Position numbers and translations under genes: made by a program
Assembly (NCBI GenBank): GCA_027493675.1
Contig: JAOSKI010000001.1
Span: 434,001-498,000, forward strand
Length of the DNA stretch: 64,000 nucleotides
Origin: Microthrixaceae bacterium
Lineage (GTDB): Bacteria > Actinomycetota > Acidimicrobiia > Acidimicrobiales > Microtrichaceae
Reading direction: 5' to 3'
The notes under the pieces: generated by a model
What the model was told of the DNA's origin: nothing
Seen by the model: the letters and a program-made list of their open reading frames with translations, nothing else
The model's database searches: none
Shown: positions 1-9,813 of the stretch, one piece after another
Layout of the letters: each line of letters begins with the position of its first letter
Position numbering within the stretch: position 1 is the stretch's first letter

Positions 1-114
1 CGGATCGGTCCCGGCCCGCTCCCAGGTTCGCGCCGGGTCGACGGAGTCGGCCGGCTGCGTACCGTGCTCCGGGGTCTGCAACGGTCGTCGGGCGATGTCG
101 ATAGAGGAATCCAT
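1..114 (-). CDS. N-terminal fragment of an unknown protein, cut by the window edge
   Basis: An open frame of 38 codons starts at an ATG whose complement is 112-114 and runs off the left edge. It begins MDSSIDIARRPLQTPEHG and is rich in Pro, Asp and Thr, without a membrane segment or motif. Codons are G/C-ended like those of the neighbours, and a purine-rich stretch lies upstream. It is divergent from the nitroreductase. No function can be given from so short a piece. Confidence 0.35.
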   Translation of the reverse strand, partial: MDSSIDIARRPLQTPEHGTQPADSVDPARTWERAGTDP

Positions 115-406
115 CTCGGTTCCAGTCTCCCATCGGTCTCGTGCAAGGTGTGTTGGGTCGAAGTACCCGGCTGCTGCGTCGTCGTCGCAGCGTTGCGCGT
201 CGTCACCCGGTTGGACGCAGCGGAGCCCGGATGGTCGCGTCATTGGTGACGAAGGCCCACCGCGTCGTGGCGGTGGCGGGTGATTCACCCAGGAGGGCAC
301 GCGCCGGGACGCGACGTCCTATTGTCGGTGCACAGTCGTCGTCGGACGGACCGTGGGCGCAATGCATCCGTCCATGGAGCCCGTTGGTCGCTTCCAAGGG
401 GGACAC
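115..406. other. Intergenic region between divergent genes
   Basis: About 290 bases separate the leftward partial gene from the nitroreductase. Both promoters should lie here. I see no convincing -10/-35 pair, RNA gene or repeat. The open frames crossing it are shadows or short chance frames. Confidence 0.4.
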
Positions 407-1143
407 ATGGACAACGACATGGCCGGAAGCGGGACCGTGAACGAACGTGCCCCCGACGGTGACCGCTCCTTCGAGGCGGTCCGTGATCGCTTGGACATGA
501 GCCTGCGTGAGGCCATGACGACCCAACGATCGGTGCGCCGGGTGCTGTCCGACGACGTCGACGACGACATCGTGGTCGCCTGCATCGAGCTCGCCCTCAA
601 GGCCCCGACGGGCTCCAACGGCCAGAACTGGGAGTTCGTCGTCGTGCGCGATCCACGTGTCAAGGGCGAGCTCGCAGCCCAGTACCGCAAGGCGTGGCGT
701 GTCTACGGAGGCATCGGCGAGCGCGTCACCGCCGGCGACGAGGCCATGGCGAGGATCATCCGGGCCGTCGACTGGCAGGTCTCGCACTTCGAGGAGGTTC
801 CCGTCGTCGTGGTCGCCTGCCTCAGCGGTCCGGGCCGCTTCGTGCCGGCGAGCGTCGGCCAGTCCACCCACTACGGGTCCGTGTACCCGAGCGTCCAGAA
901 CCTGCTGCTGGCCGCCAGGTCGGTGGGCCTCGGCGCGTCGCTGGTCACGCTGCCCCTGTGGAACCAGTGCTCGGCGAGGCGCATCCTGGGCCTGCCGTTG
1001 TCGGTCCAGCCGGTGTGCGCGGTCGCCCTCGGCTGGCCCCGGGGAGGTACGGCCCCACCAGGCGCCGGCCGGTGGGCGATGTGGTGCACCTGGACCGCTA
1101 CGGACGGCGGTACCGGCGTGACCGCGGGTCCGTGCTCAGCTGA
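407..1143 (+). CDS. Nitroreductase family protein (one frameshift)
   Basis: FMN-dependent nitroreductase-fold protein, a family that reduces nitro groups, quinones or related substrates with NAD(P)H. The N-terminal half shows TTQRSVRRVLSD followed by the family signature APTGSNGQNWEF; the middle part (SVYPSVQNLLLAARSVGLGAS) is the usual core helix. The tail typical of the family, RYGPTRRRPVGDVVHLDRYG, is only read after a one-base frame change near 1040, next to a CCCCGGGG run. The ATG at 407 has an AAGGGGG ribosome binding site and is preferred to upstream starts. Reconstructed length about 245 residues. The substrate is unknown. Confidence 0.8.
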
Positions 1144-1154
1144 GCCCGTGCTGG

Positions 1155-2238
1155 TTGACTGAGGCCGTGCTGCACCTGGGCATCTACACCGACGCGACCG
1201 TGTTCGGTGGCGCCGAATCCGCGATCACGAACTTCATCGCCCGCTACCCCGAGGACTTCACGGTCACCGTCATGGGCTCCGACGAGGACCTGGTGCGTGC
1301 GATGGCGGCGGTGCGCCCGGGTGCCCACTACGCGGTGCTTCCGCCGATCGAGGACCGGACCGACCTGGCGGGGATGCTCGCGACGCGCCGGGCGTTCAGG
1401 CGTCTCGGAGCCGATGTGATCCACTTCAACGCCTCGACGATGTCGTCGTGCCAGTGGGCGATCCTGGCCGCGATCACGATCCCCGGCCAGCGCTTCGTGG
1501 TGATGGAGCACTCCCCGGTGGCGACCTGGTCGACCATGTCGAAGCGGCTCAAGAGGTTCACCTCCGCCCGGGCCTCCGCCCATGTGGGGGTGGGCCATCG
1601 TGCGGCCCGGCTGATCGAGGGCATGGGTGATCTGCCCGAGGGGTCGATCCGGGTGATCCACTCGGGTGTGCCGTCGATGGACCTGCACCCGCCGCCGCGC
1701 GCCACCGGCGACTTCACGATAGGGATGCTCGCCCGGCACGATCCCGCCAAGGGCATCGACCTGGCGATCCGCGCCCTCGGCCTGCTCGGCCCGGGATACC
1801 GGCTGGTGGTGGTGGGCGACGGGCCTCAGCGCGGGGAGTTGGAGGCGCTCGTGGAGGACCTGGGCCTGGGTGGGCAGGTCGAGCTCCGGCCGTTCTCCAT
1901 CGACGCGCCACCTCTACCCGACCTTCGACGTGTACCTGCTGCCGTCGCGCCTCGAGGCGTTCCCGGTGACGGTGCAGGAGGCCATGCAGGCAGGGGTGCC
2001 GGTGGTGGCAACCGACGTGGGGAGCATCCGTGAGGCCGTGGACGACGGCGAGACGGGCTTGGTGGTGGACGTCGGCGACATCGAGGCGATGGCAGCGGCG
2101 ATCCGTTCGCTGCGCGACGACCCGGCACGGCGCGCGACCATGGGGAAGCGCGCCGCCGAAGTGGGGCTGGTTCGCTTCGACGTGGACGAGGCGACGCGGC
2201 AGTGGGTCGAGCTCTACCGCAGCGTGGCCGCCGGCTGA
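1155..2238 (+). CDS. Glycosyltransferase family 4 protein (one frameshift)
   Basis: A GT4-type, GT-B-fold glycosyltransferase. The N-terminal domain begins with a Rossmann strand and a GGAES loop (HLGIYTDATVFGGAESA). The C-terminal half has IGMLARHDPAKGIDLAIRAL and VVVGDGPQRGELE, then, after a frame change near 1907, YLLPSRLEAFPVTVQEAMQAG, the E-x7-E region that binds the sugar nucleotide. Start TTG 1155 or GTG 1167; the gene lies 12 bases after the nitroreductase stop, so the two may be cotranscribed. Donor and acceptor sugars cannot be told from sequence. Confidence 0.8.
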
Positions 2239-2311
2239 GTGTTGCCGCCACCGGTCGAACCGACGTGCCCGACCCGTGCGCCGCAGAGCCTCCCTGTGCC
2301 TCCGGTGAGGC

Positions 2312-3041
2312 TCAGGTGACGGTGATCGTGGTCTCTGCGGTCGCTTCACGCTCCGCTGAGCCGTCGGCCGGTGGGCACCCGTCGCCTGTCCCGGTGACCG
2401 CCGAAACCGTGACGTCGTAGTCGCCCGCGGGCAGCTCGGCGCCTTCGGAGACCGCGAGGTGGTGGTGGCCTCCACGGTGCCAGGTTCGCCGACGGCCTCG
2501 TTGGTCGCTGTCGCTGCACACCCCACGAGCGCGGCGCCCGGGGCGCTGAGGGCCAGCTCGACGGTTCCGGTGCCATCGAGCGCTGTGCAACCGTACGCCT
2601 CGACCATCGCCGGACCGATGAGCGTGACGAGCACGCAGTGCTGCGCCTCGCTCCCGGCGAGCGTGGGGGTGGCCCGGTCGTTCACGGTGATGGTGGCGAG
2701 CCCTGTCTCGGCGGGTTGGAGGTCGATCTCGAAGGGCCCGGTCGTGGTCACATCCCAGGCATCGCGTGCTTCGGTCGGCCCGTCGTCGGCGTCCGTGGAG
2801 GGTTCTTGGACGTACCCTCTTCGGCTGCGATGTCGACGGTGTCGGAGGGGTCCGCGGATTCGTCTCCGGACTCGCTGGTGAGGCTCACGATCACCACCGC
2901 AGCGACCAGCCCGACCGCGATCGCTGCCGCGGCGGCGACGACCCGGCCCTTGGCCAGGCCGGATCCGCGTACCTCCCCGAGGGGCTCCGTGGTGGCCTCC
3001 TCGGTGGTCCCGGCATCGGGGGAATCGATTGGATCGCTCAT
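2312..3041 (-). CDS. Membrane-anchored secreted protein of unknown function (two frameshifts)
   Basis: Starts at ATG 3041 with GGAGG seven bases upstream. Residues 1-35 are an acidic cytoplasmic tail, then one membrane helix (VVAAAAAIAVGLVAAVVIVS), an acidic Ser/Asp linker and a beta-rich extracellular part with several cysteines (AQHCVLVTL, AYGCTALDG, GDGCPP). Continuity needs frame changes near 2805 and 2455. The outer part resembles an Ig-like beta domain in composition only; I recognise no family. It converges on the glycosyltransferase, with 73 bases between the stops. Confidence 0.6.
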
Positions 3042-3174
3042 GGCGACCTCCAGGGTCTTTGGCGGCTGTGCCCGACCATACTCACGCCGCCTGGGTCGGC
3101 TCCGGGGAATTCCGAGGACCGGGAAGGATTGCCCAGTCCGGGGGTGGTCTGCGTGGTGGTCGAGGGGGTGTCGG

Positions 3175-3180
3175 TACGCT
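3175..3180 (+). promoter_or_regulatory. -10 element of a probable leaderless promoter (MauE-like gene)
   Basis: TACGCT ends seven bases before ATG 3188 and no purine-rich ribosome site precedes the ATG. The arrangement recurs at other first genes of this window. Confidence 0.4.
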
Positions 3181-3187
3181 CCCTGTG

Positions 3188-3685
3188 ATGACCGTGCTGG
3201 ATGCTTGCTACTGGGTGTGTGCGCTGGTCTGGTCGTCTCCGGTGCGTCCAAGCTCACGGGCGGGGACTCGGTGCGTGACACGCTGTCTCAGCTGGGCCTC
3301 CCCGCGCCGCGCCATGTGGGCAGGCTGGTCGGTGTGGGTGAGGTGCTCCTCGGGGCGGCTGCCCTCATGGCGTCGCCCGGTGCGGTGGCGTCGCTCGTGG
3401 CCGTGGCAGTGGCGGTGGTCTACGCGGTGTTCGCGGTCGTCGTGATCGCCGCCGTGCGTGCCGGCCTCGAGGACTGCGGGTGCGTCGGTGCGCGTTCCAG
3501 GACGCCGGATGTGGGTCATGTGGTGTTCGACCTGGCAGCCTGCGGCGTGGCGGTCGCCGCCGCCGTCACCACCCCGGTCGACCTGGTGGGCGGGCTCTCG
3601 GAGCTGTCGGTGCCCCCTGGCGGTGTTGACCGCTACGGGCGTGGCGCTCGTCGCCGGAGCGTGGGTCGCGTACCCCGGTCGTTGA
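3188..3685 (+). CDS. MauE/DoxX-like four-helix membrane protein (two frameshifts)
   Basis: About 165 residues with four hydrophobic segments. The motif DCGCVGA after the third segment, with SGASKLTGG near the N-terminus, matches the MauE/DoxX-type family, small membrane proteins linked to thiol redox or quinone-associated electron transfer. Frame changes near 3203 and 3617 are needed; the C-terminus is then VALVAGAWVAYPGR. There is no ribosome binding site; a TACGCT -10 element lies seven bases before the ATG, suggesting a leaderless transcript. The ABC exporter starts 28 bases downstream from its own promoter-like sequence. Confidence 0.65.
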
Positions 3686-3701
3686 CGCGCGGCACCGGCA
3701 C

Positions 3702-3707
3702 TACTGT
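3702..3707 (+). promoter_or_regulatory. -10 element of a probable leaderless promoter (ABC exporter operon)
   Basis: TACTGT ends six bases before ATG 3714. A TTGACG at 3682-3687 is only 14 bases upstream, short for a standard -35 spacing, so only the -10 is proposed. Confidence 0.4.
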
Positions 3708-3713
3708 CACGAC

Positions 3714-4649
3714 ATGGCTGTGCTGGTCGCCGATTCCCTGAGACGCAGCTTCGGTGGGCGCGTCGCGGTCGACGGCGTCGGCTTCTCGATCGGCCCCGGC
3801 GACACCTACGGCCTGCTGGGCCCGAACGGGGCCGGCAAGACCACCACCATCTCGATGGTGTGCGGGCTGTTGCGGCCCGACGGCGGCACGGTAAGGGTGC
3901 ACGACCACGAGATGCGCGTCACCCGCTGCCAAGCCAAGGCGCACCTCGGTCTGGTGCCTCAGGAGGTCGCTCTCTACGAGGACCTGTCGGGGCGTGAGAA
4001 CCTGGAGCTCTTCGGCAGGCTCCAGGGCCTCGGCGGGAGGCTCCTCACCCAGCGGGTGGACGAGGCGTTGGAGCTCGTCGGGTTGGTGGACCGTGCCGCG
4101 GACCGCGTCGTGGAGTACTCCGGTGGCATGAAGCGTCGCTGCAACATCGGGGCTGCCCTCGTGCACCGCCCTGACCTGCTGATCCTCGACGAGCCGACCG
4201 TCGGGGTGGACCCCCAGTCGCGCAACGCCATCCTGGCGGGCATCGAGGAGCTCCGCGGCGTGGGGATGGCAGTGCTGTACACGACCCACTACATGGAGGA
4301 GGCCCAGCGGCTCTGCGAGCGGATCGGGATCATGGACCAGGGCGTGATGGTCGCCGAGGGGACCACCGCGGAGCTCGTGTCGCTCGTCGGGCGCCACCCG
4401 GTGATCCGCCTCAGCGGCGACGGTCCGCTGGACTCGTTCGTGAAGGCCGCGCTCGAAGTGGACGGCGTGGTGAACGCCTCCGATCACGAGGGTCGCGCGG
4501 ATGTGGTCGCAGATGTCTCCGCGGCCCTCCTGTCGCACCTGCTGGACCTTGCGGAGCGCACCGGGGTGAGGGTCGGTGGCGTGCAGGTCGACGCCCCCGA
4601 TCTCGAAGACGTGTTCCTGCACCTGACCGGCAAGGCACTCCGTGACTGA
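3714..4649 (+). CDS. ABC transporter ATP-binding protein (drug-export type)
   Basis: Intact, 311 residues. It energises the two ABC-2 permeases that follow. Visible motifs: Walker A GPNGAGKTT at about residue 39, Q-loop LGLVPQE, signature YSGGMKRRCNIG (Tyr for the usual Leu), Walker B LLILDEPTVGVDPQSR, and the H-loop TTHYMEEA. A further ~85 residues after the nucleotide-binding domain match the C-terminal extension of DrrA-type exporters. TACTGT lies six bases before the ATG without a ribosome site, suggesting a leaderless start. Exporters of this type move lipids, antibiotics or dyes; the substrate here is unknown. Confidence 0.9.
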   Translation: MAVLVADSLRRSFGGRVAVDGVGFSIGPGDTYGLLGPNGAGKTTTISMVCGLLRPDGGTVRVHDHEMRVTRCQAKAHLGLVPQEVALYEDLSGRENLELFGRLQGLGGRLLTQRVDEALELVGLVDRAADRVVEYSGGMKRRCNIGAALVHRPDLLILDEPTVGVDPQSRNAILAGIEELRGVGMAVLYTTHYMEEAQRLCERIGIMDQGVMVAEGTTAELVSLVGRHPVIRLSGDGPLDSFVKAALEVDGVVNASDHEGRADVVADVSAALLSHLLDLAERTGVRVGGVQVDAPDLEDVFLHLTGKALRD

Positions 4650-4742
4650 TCAAGCCCGGCGGTCGTGGCGATGTGGGTGCTTTCCCGGGCGTGTGCCCGG
4701 ACGGGGGAGGTCCCGGCGCGGACGTTCCCAGCGGTAGCTGAC

Positions 4743-5906
4743 ATGGGACCGGCACTGGTCCTCGGCGGCAACGGTGTGCGGCGTGGCCTGCGCAACCGGA
4801 CCGTGATCCTCATGGGTGTGGTCGGTCCGCTCGTGTTGGGTGGAGTGCTGGCTCTTGCCTTCACGGGTACCGGACCGAAGATCGACATCGTGCTGGTGGA
4901 CCTGGACGATTCCAGCGTCTCCGCGGGCATCACCCGAGGGCTGCTCGAAGCGCTCGGTCCCGACGCGCAGGACGGAGACTCCCCGGTGACGCTCCGCACC
5001 GAGCCGGGTGTCGATTCGGTGGAGCAGGCCCGCTCGGCACTCGATGCCGGCGACGTCTCGGCCGCCATCGTGATCCCCGAGGGCTACGGTGACTCGGTCA
5101 CCGGGGAGCCCGAGGACCTTGTGGTGGTCGGTTCGGCCGACAACACGATCGGTTCAGCGGTCGCAGGGGGCATCGCCCGTTCGGTGACCGCCCGCACCGA
5201 CCTTCAGCGGTCCATGGTCGCGGGCTTCGTCTCGGCCGGCCTGGACCCCTCCGGGATCGAACCGGGCGACCTCCAGCAGGTCGTGAGCACCGAGCTCACC
5301 GACTTCGGTTTCAAGTTCGATGCCCCGTTGTTCCTCGGACCCCTGTCGGTGTTCCTGTTCCTGGGCCTGGGGGTCAACGCGAAGTCACTGGTCCGGGACC
5401 GCAGCATCGGCATCCTCGACCGCGTGCGGGCCGCGCCGATCTCGACACGTGACGTGGTCCTCGGTGCGGCGATCACCGTGATGGTCACCGGCATCGTGGC
5501 GGCGACGTTGGTGGTGGTCCTCTCCACGGTCGTGTTCGGTGCGTCGTGGGGCAGGCCGTTGGACGTGGCGGTGATCATGTTGGCCTTCGTGGCCTCGGTG
5601 GCCGGTCTGCTGGGCCTGGTCGTGGGGTTGGCCCGCACCGAGGCCCAGGCCGATTCGTGGACCAACCTCATGGCCTTCGGGTTCGGGGTGCTGGCCGGTT
5701 CGTTCTTCGGCGGTACGACCCTGCCCGGTCTGTTCGGTGTCATCGGCAACCTCACCCCCAACGGGGCCGCCATGAGGGCACTCATCGAGGCGGGTCCCGG
5801 CGGTGAAGGCCTCGGGGGCGTGTGGTACCTGATCGTGTGGATGTTCGCGATCGGCGTCGTGGGTGTGGTCGTGGGCGGGGTGATGTTGAACCGGCGGTTG
5901 CGATGA
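4743..5906 (+). CDS. ABC-2 type transporter permease
   Basis: Intact, about 387 residues. One N-terminal membrane helix (VILMGVVGPLVLGGVLALAF), a ~170-residue external domain, then five or six membrane helices in the C-terminal half: the ABC2_membrane_3 layout. The open frame extends upstream to 4665, but ATG 4743 places the first helix near the N-terminus as expected. It is the second gene of the exporter operon and its stop overlaps the next ATG (ATGA). It works with the ATPase at 3714 in the cytoplasmic membrane. Confidence 0.85.
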   Translation: MGPALVLGGNGVRRGLRNRTVILMGVVGPLVLGGVLALAFTGTGPKIDIVLVDLDDSSVSAGITRGLLEALGPDAQDGDSPVTLRTEPGVDSVEQARSALDAGDVSAAIVIPEGYGDSVTGEPEDLVVVGSADNTIGSAVAGGIARSVTARTDLQRSMVAGFVSAGLDPSGIEPGDLQQVVSTELTDFGFKFDAPLFLGPLSVFLFLGLGVNAKSLVRDRSIGILDRVRAAPISTRDVVLGAAITVMVTGIVAATLVVVLSTVVFGASWGRPLDVAVIMLAFVASVAGLLGLVVGLARTEAQADSWTNLMAFGFGVLAGSFFGGTTLPGLFGVIGNLTPNGAAMRALIEAGPGGEGLGGVWYLIVWMFAIGVVGVVVGGVMLNRRLR

Positions 5907-7135
5907 CCTCCCGCTCGCAGCACGCCGGTGGGTCGCCCGGTGGACCCCGTCGGGTCCTCGATGCGCGGTCGCGCCTGCACGTGGTGCGCACGATCGTGGG
6001 GCTCGATCTCCGACGGCTCGTGCGGGACCGCGTGGCGCTGTTCTTCGTGGTGGTGTTGCCGTTCATCCTGATCATCACGATCGGTTCGCTGATCGGTGGC
6101 GTGTCCGGAAAGGTGACCGTGGCGGTCATCGACGACGACGGAGGGGAGTTGGCCGGCCGCCTGGTGGATGCCCTGGCCGATGCTCCCGGTGTGGAGGTGG
6201 ACCGGACCCGTGACAGGCGCGAGGCCGAGCGTGACATCCGCATCGGACAGCTCTCCGCCGCGGTGGTCATACCTGAGGGCTTCGGCCGAAGCGTCGGCGA
6301 GGGCGATGCCCGGGTGGCGGTGATCGCGGATCGCAGCGGTCAGGCCGCTGCGTTGGTGGACACGGCGCTGACCGACGCCGTCGACAGGATCGGTCGCCGG
6401 TTGACGGTCCAGCACGCCCTGCGGGACAACGGGGTGACCGACGCGGCGGACCTCGCGGCGGCAGCGGTCGACGGGGCGGGTCGGTCCGGGGTGGAGGTCC
6501 GCACGATCGGCTCTGATGCCGGCGCCGACGGGTTCGTGTTCGCGGCCGCCGGTCAGATGATCCTGTTCATGTTCATAAATGCCCTCACCGCCGGTTCCAT
6601 GTTCATCGAGATGCGTAGGCTCGGGGTCCTCGACCGGGTGCGTTCGGGGCCGGTCGACACCGCCGACGTGCTGGTCGGTCTCGGGGCGTCGAGGTTCCTG
6701 GTCGCCACCGGGTTGGCGGCGATGATCCTGTTGTTCGCGGCCGTCGCCTACGGGGTCCGTTGGGGCAGCGCGTCGGTCGTGGTGCCCACGGTGGTGCTGT
6801 TCGGGTTGGTATCTGCCGGCATGAGCGTTCTCATAGGCACGCTGTTCGACCAGCCCGATGCGGCTGTGAGCGTCGGCGTCCCGGTGGGGGGTGGGGATGG
6901 CGGCGCTTGGTGGCTGCATGTTCCCGCTGGCGCTCGCACCCGAGGCGATGCAGGTGGCCGGCAAGGTGCTCACGCCGCATGCCTGGGCGGTGGAGGCGCT
7001 GCTCGACTCCACGAACAGGGGAGCCGGGTTGGACGATCTGTGGGTCAACCTCGTGGTGCTGGCGGTGTGGGCCGCGACCCTGATCGTGATCGCGAGGTTG
7101 TCCACCCGGCGCTTGGTTTTATTTTCGGCCGTTGA
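5903..7135 (+). CDS. ABC-2 type transporter permease, second subunit (frameshifted near the end)
   Basis: Same architecture as the preceding permease: helix FFVVVLPFILIITIGSLIGG, external domain, then C-terminal helices starting at FVFAAAGQMILFMFINALTA. The ATG overlaps the previous stop by four bases, so the pair is translationally coupled. A frame change near 6893, inside a run of G, leads into MFPLALAPEAMQVAG and helix WVNLVVLAVWAATLIVIARL; the exact stop is uncertain and 7135 is a best guess requiring a second shift. With the upstream permease it would form a heterodimeric exporter. Confidence 0.75.
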   Translation: MTSRSQHAGGSPGGPRRVLDARSRLHVVRTIVGLDLRRLVRDRVALFFVVVLPFILIITIGSLIGGVSGKVTVAVIDDDGGELAGRLVDALADAPGVEVDRTRDRREAERDIRIGQLSAAVVIPEGFGRSVGEGDARVAVIADRSGQAAALVDTALTDAVDRIGRRLTVQHALRDNGVTDAADLAAAAVDGAGRSGVEVRTIGSDAGADGFVFAAAGQMILFMFINALTAGSMFIEMRRLGVLDRVRSGPVDTADVLVGLGASRFLVATGLAAMILLFAAVAYGVRWGSASVVVPTVVLFGLVSAGMSVLIGTLFDQPDAAVSVGVPVGGGDGGAWWLHVPAGARTRGDAGGRQGAHAACLGGGGAARLHEQGSRVGRSVGQPRGAGGVGRDPDRDREVVHPALGFIFGR

Positions 7136-7169
7136 CGCCTCGGTCGCCGGCGTTGCGCCTGATGGCGCC

Positions 7170-7624
7170 TCAGCCGCCGAAGATCGAGTTGAGGTCCATC
7201 ACCAGCAGCACCGACAGCAGGCCGATGACCGCCACGTTGATCGCGCTGATCGCCCACTTCCACGGATGATCCGACCGGTGGAAGCGGCGGATGGAGGCGA
7301 TGTTGAACCCGATCGCGACGACGCTGATCGTGACGCCGATCCACGGTCCCAGCCCGTCGGCCAGGCCAAGGATCGGAAGGATCCACGGGAACACCACGTA
7401 GGCCAGCACGCAACGGATGCCCGAGATCATCACCGAGGTGCTGAAGACGCGGCAGCCGACTCCTGTTCGCCGGCGGCGTCCTCGGATGTGGCGGGGCCGT
7501 CGTGGGCGACCGGGCACTCTCCACCGGAGAGCCTTCCGAGCACCGGTACCGGGCAGGCGGGCTCGGCGGGGGCGGTCGCCAGAGCGGTCACGTCGCCTTC
7601 GGGGGCAAGGGGTGTGTCGGTCAT
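7170..7624 (-). CDS. Conserved small membrane protein, unknown function (one frameshift)
   Basis: The start at 7624 gives MTDTPLAPEGDV, followed by a ~60-residue Pro/Ala-rich cytoplasmic head with two Cys-Pro pairs. After a frame change near 7440 come three membrane helices (GIRCVLAYVVFPWILPILG, GVTISVVAIGFNIASI, AINVAVIGLLSVLLVMDL). Reconstructed length about 150 residues. It converges on the ABC permease. I do not recognise a named family; the well-formed helices and good codon use argue that it is a real gene. Confidence 0.6.
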
Positions 7625-7752
7625 GGAGCTCCAGTCTCGCATCAGCCGCGCGTCGCTGTGCCATGTTACGGCCGTCGTCACCCGGACCGAAGTCGGCCGG
7701 CCGCCGGTGGTGCGCCATGGCTGGGTCGGAGATTTTCGGTCCCTTCCTTGAC

Positions 7753-7768
7753 TCGAACATATGTTCGA
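7753..7768. promoter_or_regulatory. LexA-binding SOS box, perfect palindrome
   Basis: TCGAACATATGTTCGA is an exact match to the actinobacterial SOS box TCGAAC-N4-GTTCGA, symmetric over all 16 bases. It ends 14 bases before ATG 7783 and abuts a TAGAGT -10 element at 7770-7775, so bound LexA would block the promoter. DNA damage should therefore induce the downstream gene. Confidence 0.9.
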
Positions 7769-7782
7769 TATAGAGTCGGGGT

Positions 7783-9489
7783 ATGGGAGGATTGAAGGTC
7801 GATCAGGAGAATGCTTCTCAGGGTTTGGTGATTTTTGAGGCGGTCCTTCATGAGGTGATTCCTCGGGCTCGTGGGTCACGGCCCGCCGAGGCGTGTCAGG
7901 GCGAGACACCCGGGATGGTGGCCTGTCGTGACGAGATCCTGGAGTTGGCGGCGTCGATCCACGCCGCGGAGGCCGAGCTGGTCGCCAAGCTCGCGGAGTT
8001 CGACGCGGGTGAGGGTTGGGTCGGCTCAGGGGTGAGGTCGCTCGGGCACTGGCTGACGTTGACCTGCGGCTTCACCGTGACCGAGGCCCGGATGCGTGCC
8101 GATCTGGCGACCCGTCGCGCCGAGCTGCCGCTGCTGTTCGAGGCGTTCGGTTCGGGTGCGTTCTCGGTGGGGGCGTTGAGGTGCGCGGAGAAGGTGGCAA
8201 CCCCCGCCAACGACGCGGAGGTGACCCGTGTGGCTCTGGTCGCCACCGCTCCCCAGGCCTCGCGTTCCTACGCGGCGTTCCGCAAGGCGGTGTGTGCCGA
8301 ACGCCGTCATGATGAGCACCTTGCCAGGCGTGATCGCGAGGGCCGTGGCGGTCAGGGCGATGACGGTCCGGACGGCGGTTGCGGCCAGGATGGCGAGGGG
8401 CACCGGTGCCCCTGTCACGGGAGTGGCTCTCGCCCGGAGCCGACGACGTGGAGGCTTCCGACCCGGGTGCACCGGACACCTGGTTGCGCACCTGGTGGGA
8501 CGAGTACCGGTACCTGCGCATCGACGGGCGTCTCGACACCACCGATGGCGCGGCTCTGAAGGCGCTGCTCGACGCGATCCGCCACGATGCGGAGTCAAAC
8601 GACCGGGTCTTTGGCGATGCGGCACCTGCCGATGCGGCGGGCCGGTCGGCCGCTGACGACGATGGTGGCTCCCCGATCCCCGGGTGCGGGTGCCGATGGG
8701 CGTGCCGGTGCTGATGCGGGTGCCGATGGGGGCACGGCTTGCGGCACCGGAGTCGGCGGGCGGACAGGGCGGACAGGGCGGATCGGGTCGCAGCGGAGGA
8801 TCTCGTGGATCGAGGCGTTCTCGCGGCTGACCCGCCTCGCCGGTGATGCGTTGGTCTCCGGCGACGTGCGCGGGCGTTGGCAGGACCGCTTGCGGTGACG
8901 GTGACCATCGACGCCGAGGTGCTCCTGGGGCTCCGGAGACGGTTGTGGCACCCTCGACGACGGCGCCCCTGTCGATCCCGCCACTGTGGCTGACTGGCTG
9001 CCGGGCCAGCCTCGAGGGGCTTGTAGTTCACCGCGGCGCACCGTTGCACATGGGGCGCAAGGTCCGTGTGGCGAACCATCAGACCCGTCGCGCGCTGCGG
9101 ATCCGCGATGGCGGATGCGCGTTCCCTGGATGCGACTGCACCGACTTCCTCGATGCGCACCACGTGTACGGCTGGGTGAACGGGGCGTTTCACCGACGTG
9201 GACCAACTCGTGTTGCTGCAGCGTCGCCACCACCGGCTGTTGCACCGGGGTGAGTACACGATCACCATGTGCGACGGTCTGCCCCGGTTCCACTCCGAGG
9301 TCCTCGGCACCGGACTGCCGCCACCCACGCCGCTCAGGGAGCGCCGCGCGTGTGATGGGGAGCAGCGGATCTCCGCCAGCCACCAGGCGAAGCTGTGAAC
9401 CGCTCACCCACTACGCCAAGGATGTGTTGGTCGCCCTCCTGTTCGGCACGCCCGAGAACCGGTCGCAGGTCCTCCGGAGCGTCGGATGA
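7783..9489 (+). CDS. DUF222 / HNH endonuclease domain protein, SOS-regulated (at least six frameshifts)
   Basis: Member of the 13E12-type repeat family of actinobacteria. An N-terminal DUF222 domain (SIHAAEAELVAKLAEFDAGE, GFTVTEARMRADLATRRAEL) is followed by a Gly/Ala/Arg-rich linker, a second helical part (RLDTTDGAALKALLDAIRHD) and a C-terminal HNH fold with CAFPGCDCTDFLDAHHVYGW, where the cysteine pair and the His-His should hold zinc and the catalytic metal. Frame changes lie near 8400, 8700, 8895, 8940, 9000 and 9190. The end may be 9398; I extend to 9489 because THYAKDVLVALLFGTPENR reads like a conserved tail. The start is leaderless behind a perfect SOS box. Confidence 0.8.
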
Positions 9490-9529
9490 CCGCCGCCCGC
9501 CGACCGGCGGTGCAGCGTCTCGCAGTGGT

Positions 9530-9605
9530 TGGTGGGCCCCGTGGGGATCGAACCCACGACCGATGGATTAAAAGTCCACTGCTCTACCAACTGAGCTAGA
9601 GGCCC
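9530..9605 (-). tRNA. tRNA-Lys (anticodon UUU)
   Basis: On the minus strand GGGCCTC at the 5' end pairs with GGGGCCC at the 3' end (one G-U). D-arm TAGCTCAGTTGGTAGAGC, anticodon loop CTTTTAA with anticodon TTT, and T-arm GTGGGTTCGATCCCCAC are all present. The discriminator is A and the CCA end is encoded (complement of 9530-9532). It is 76 bases with CCA and has no intron. Confidence 0.95.
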
Positions 9606-9813
9606 GGGACTGCAAGCTATCCGTCGGGAGAACGCGCGAGACAACGGGTGGTACCAGCACACGGGGTGGAGCGTCCCGAGGCACGGCCCCGTCGTCAAGC
9701 GGCAGCGTCGGCCTCGGCCACGGTTCCGCCGTCACGGTTCGCCGCTCGTCGGTCAGGTGGCTAGGGCAACGGTTTTCGGGCTCTTCGCCCCGACCCGAAT
9801 AGGGCGAGGGAGC

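Noticed and set aside
203-871. A 222-codon minus-strand open frame over the nitroreductase
   Set aside because: It is antisense to FMN-site motifs and rich in His and Asp, without a domain.
3682-3707. TTGACG/TACTGT as a full promoter for the ABC exporter
   Set aside because: The spacer is only 14 bases; only the -10 with a leaderless start was kept.
5204-7105. A 633-codon open frame on the minus strand
   Set aside because: It is antisense to both ABC permeases, with His/Arg/Pro-rich composition and no domain.
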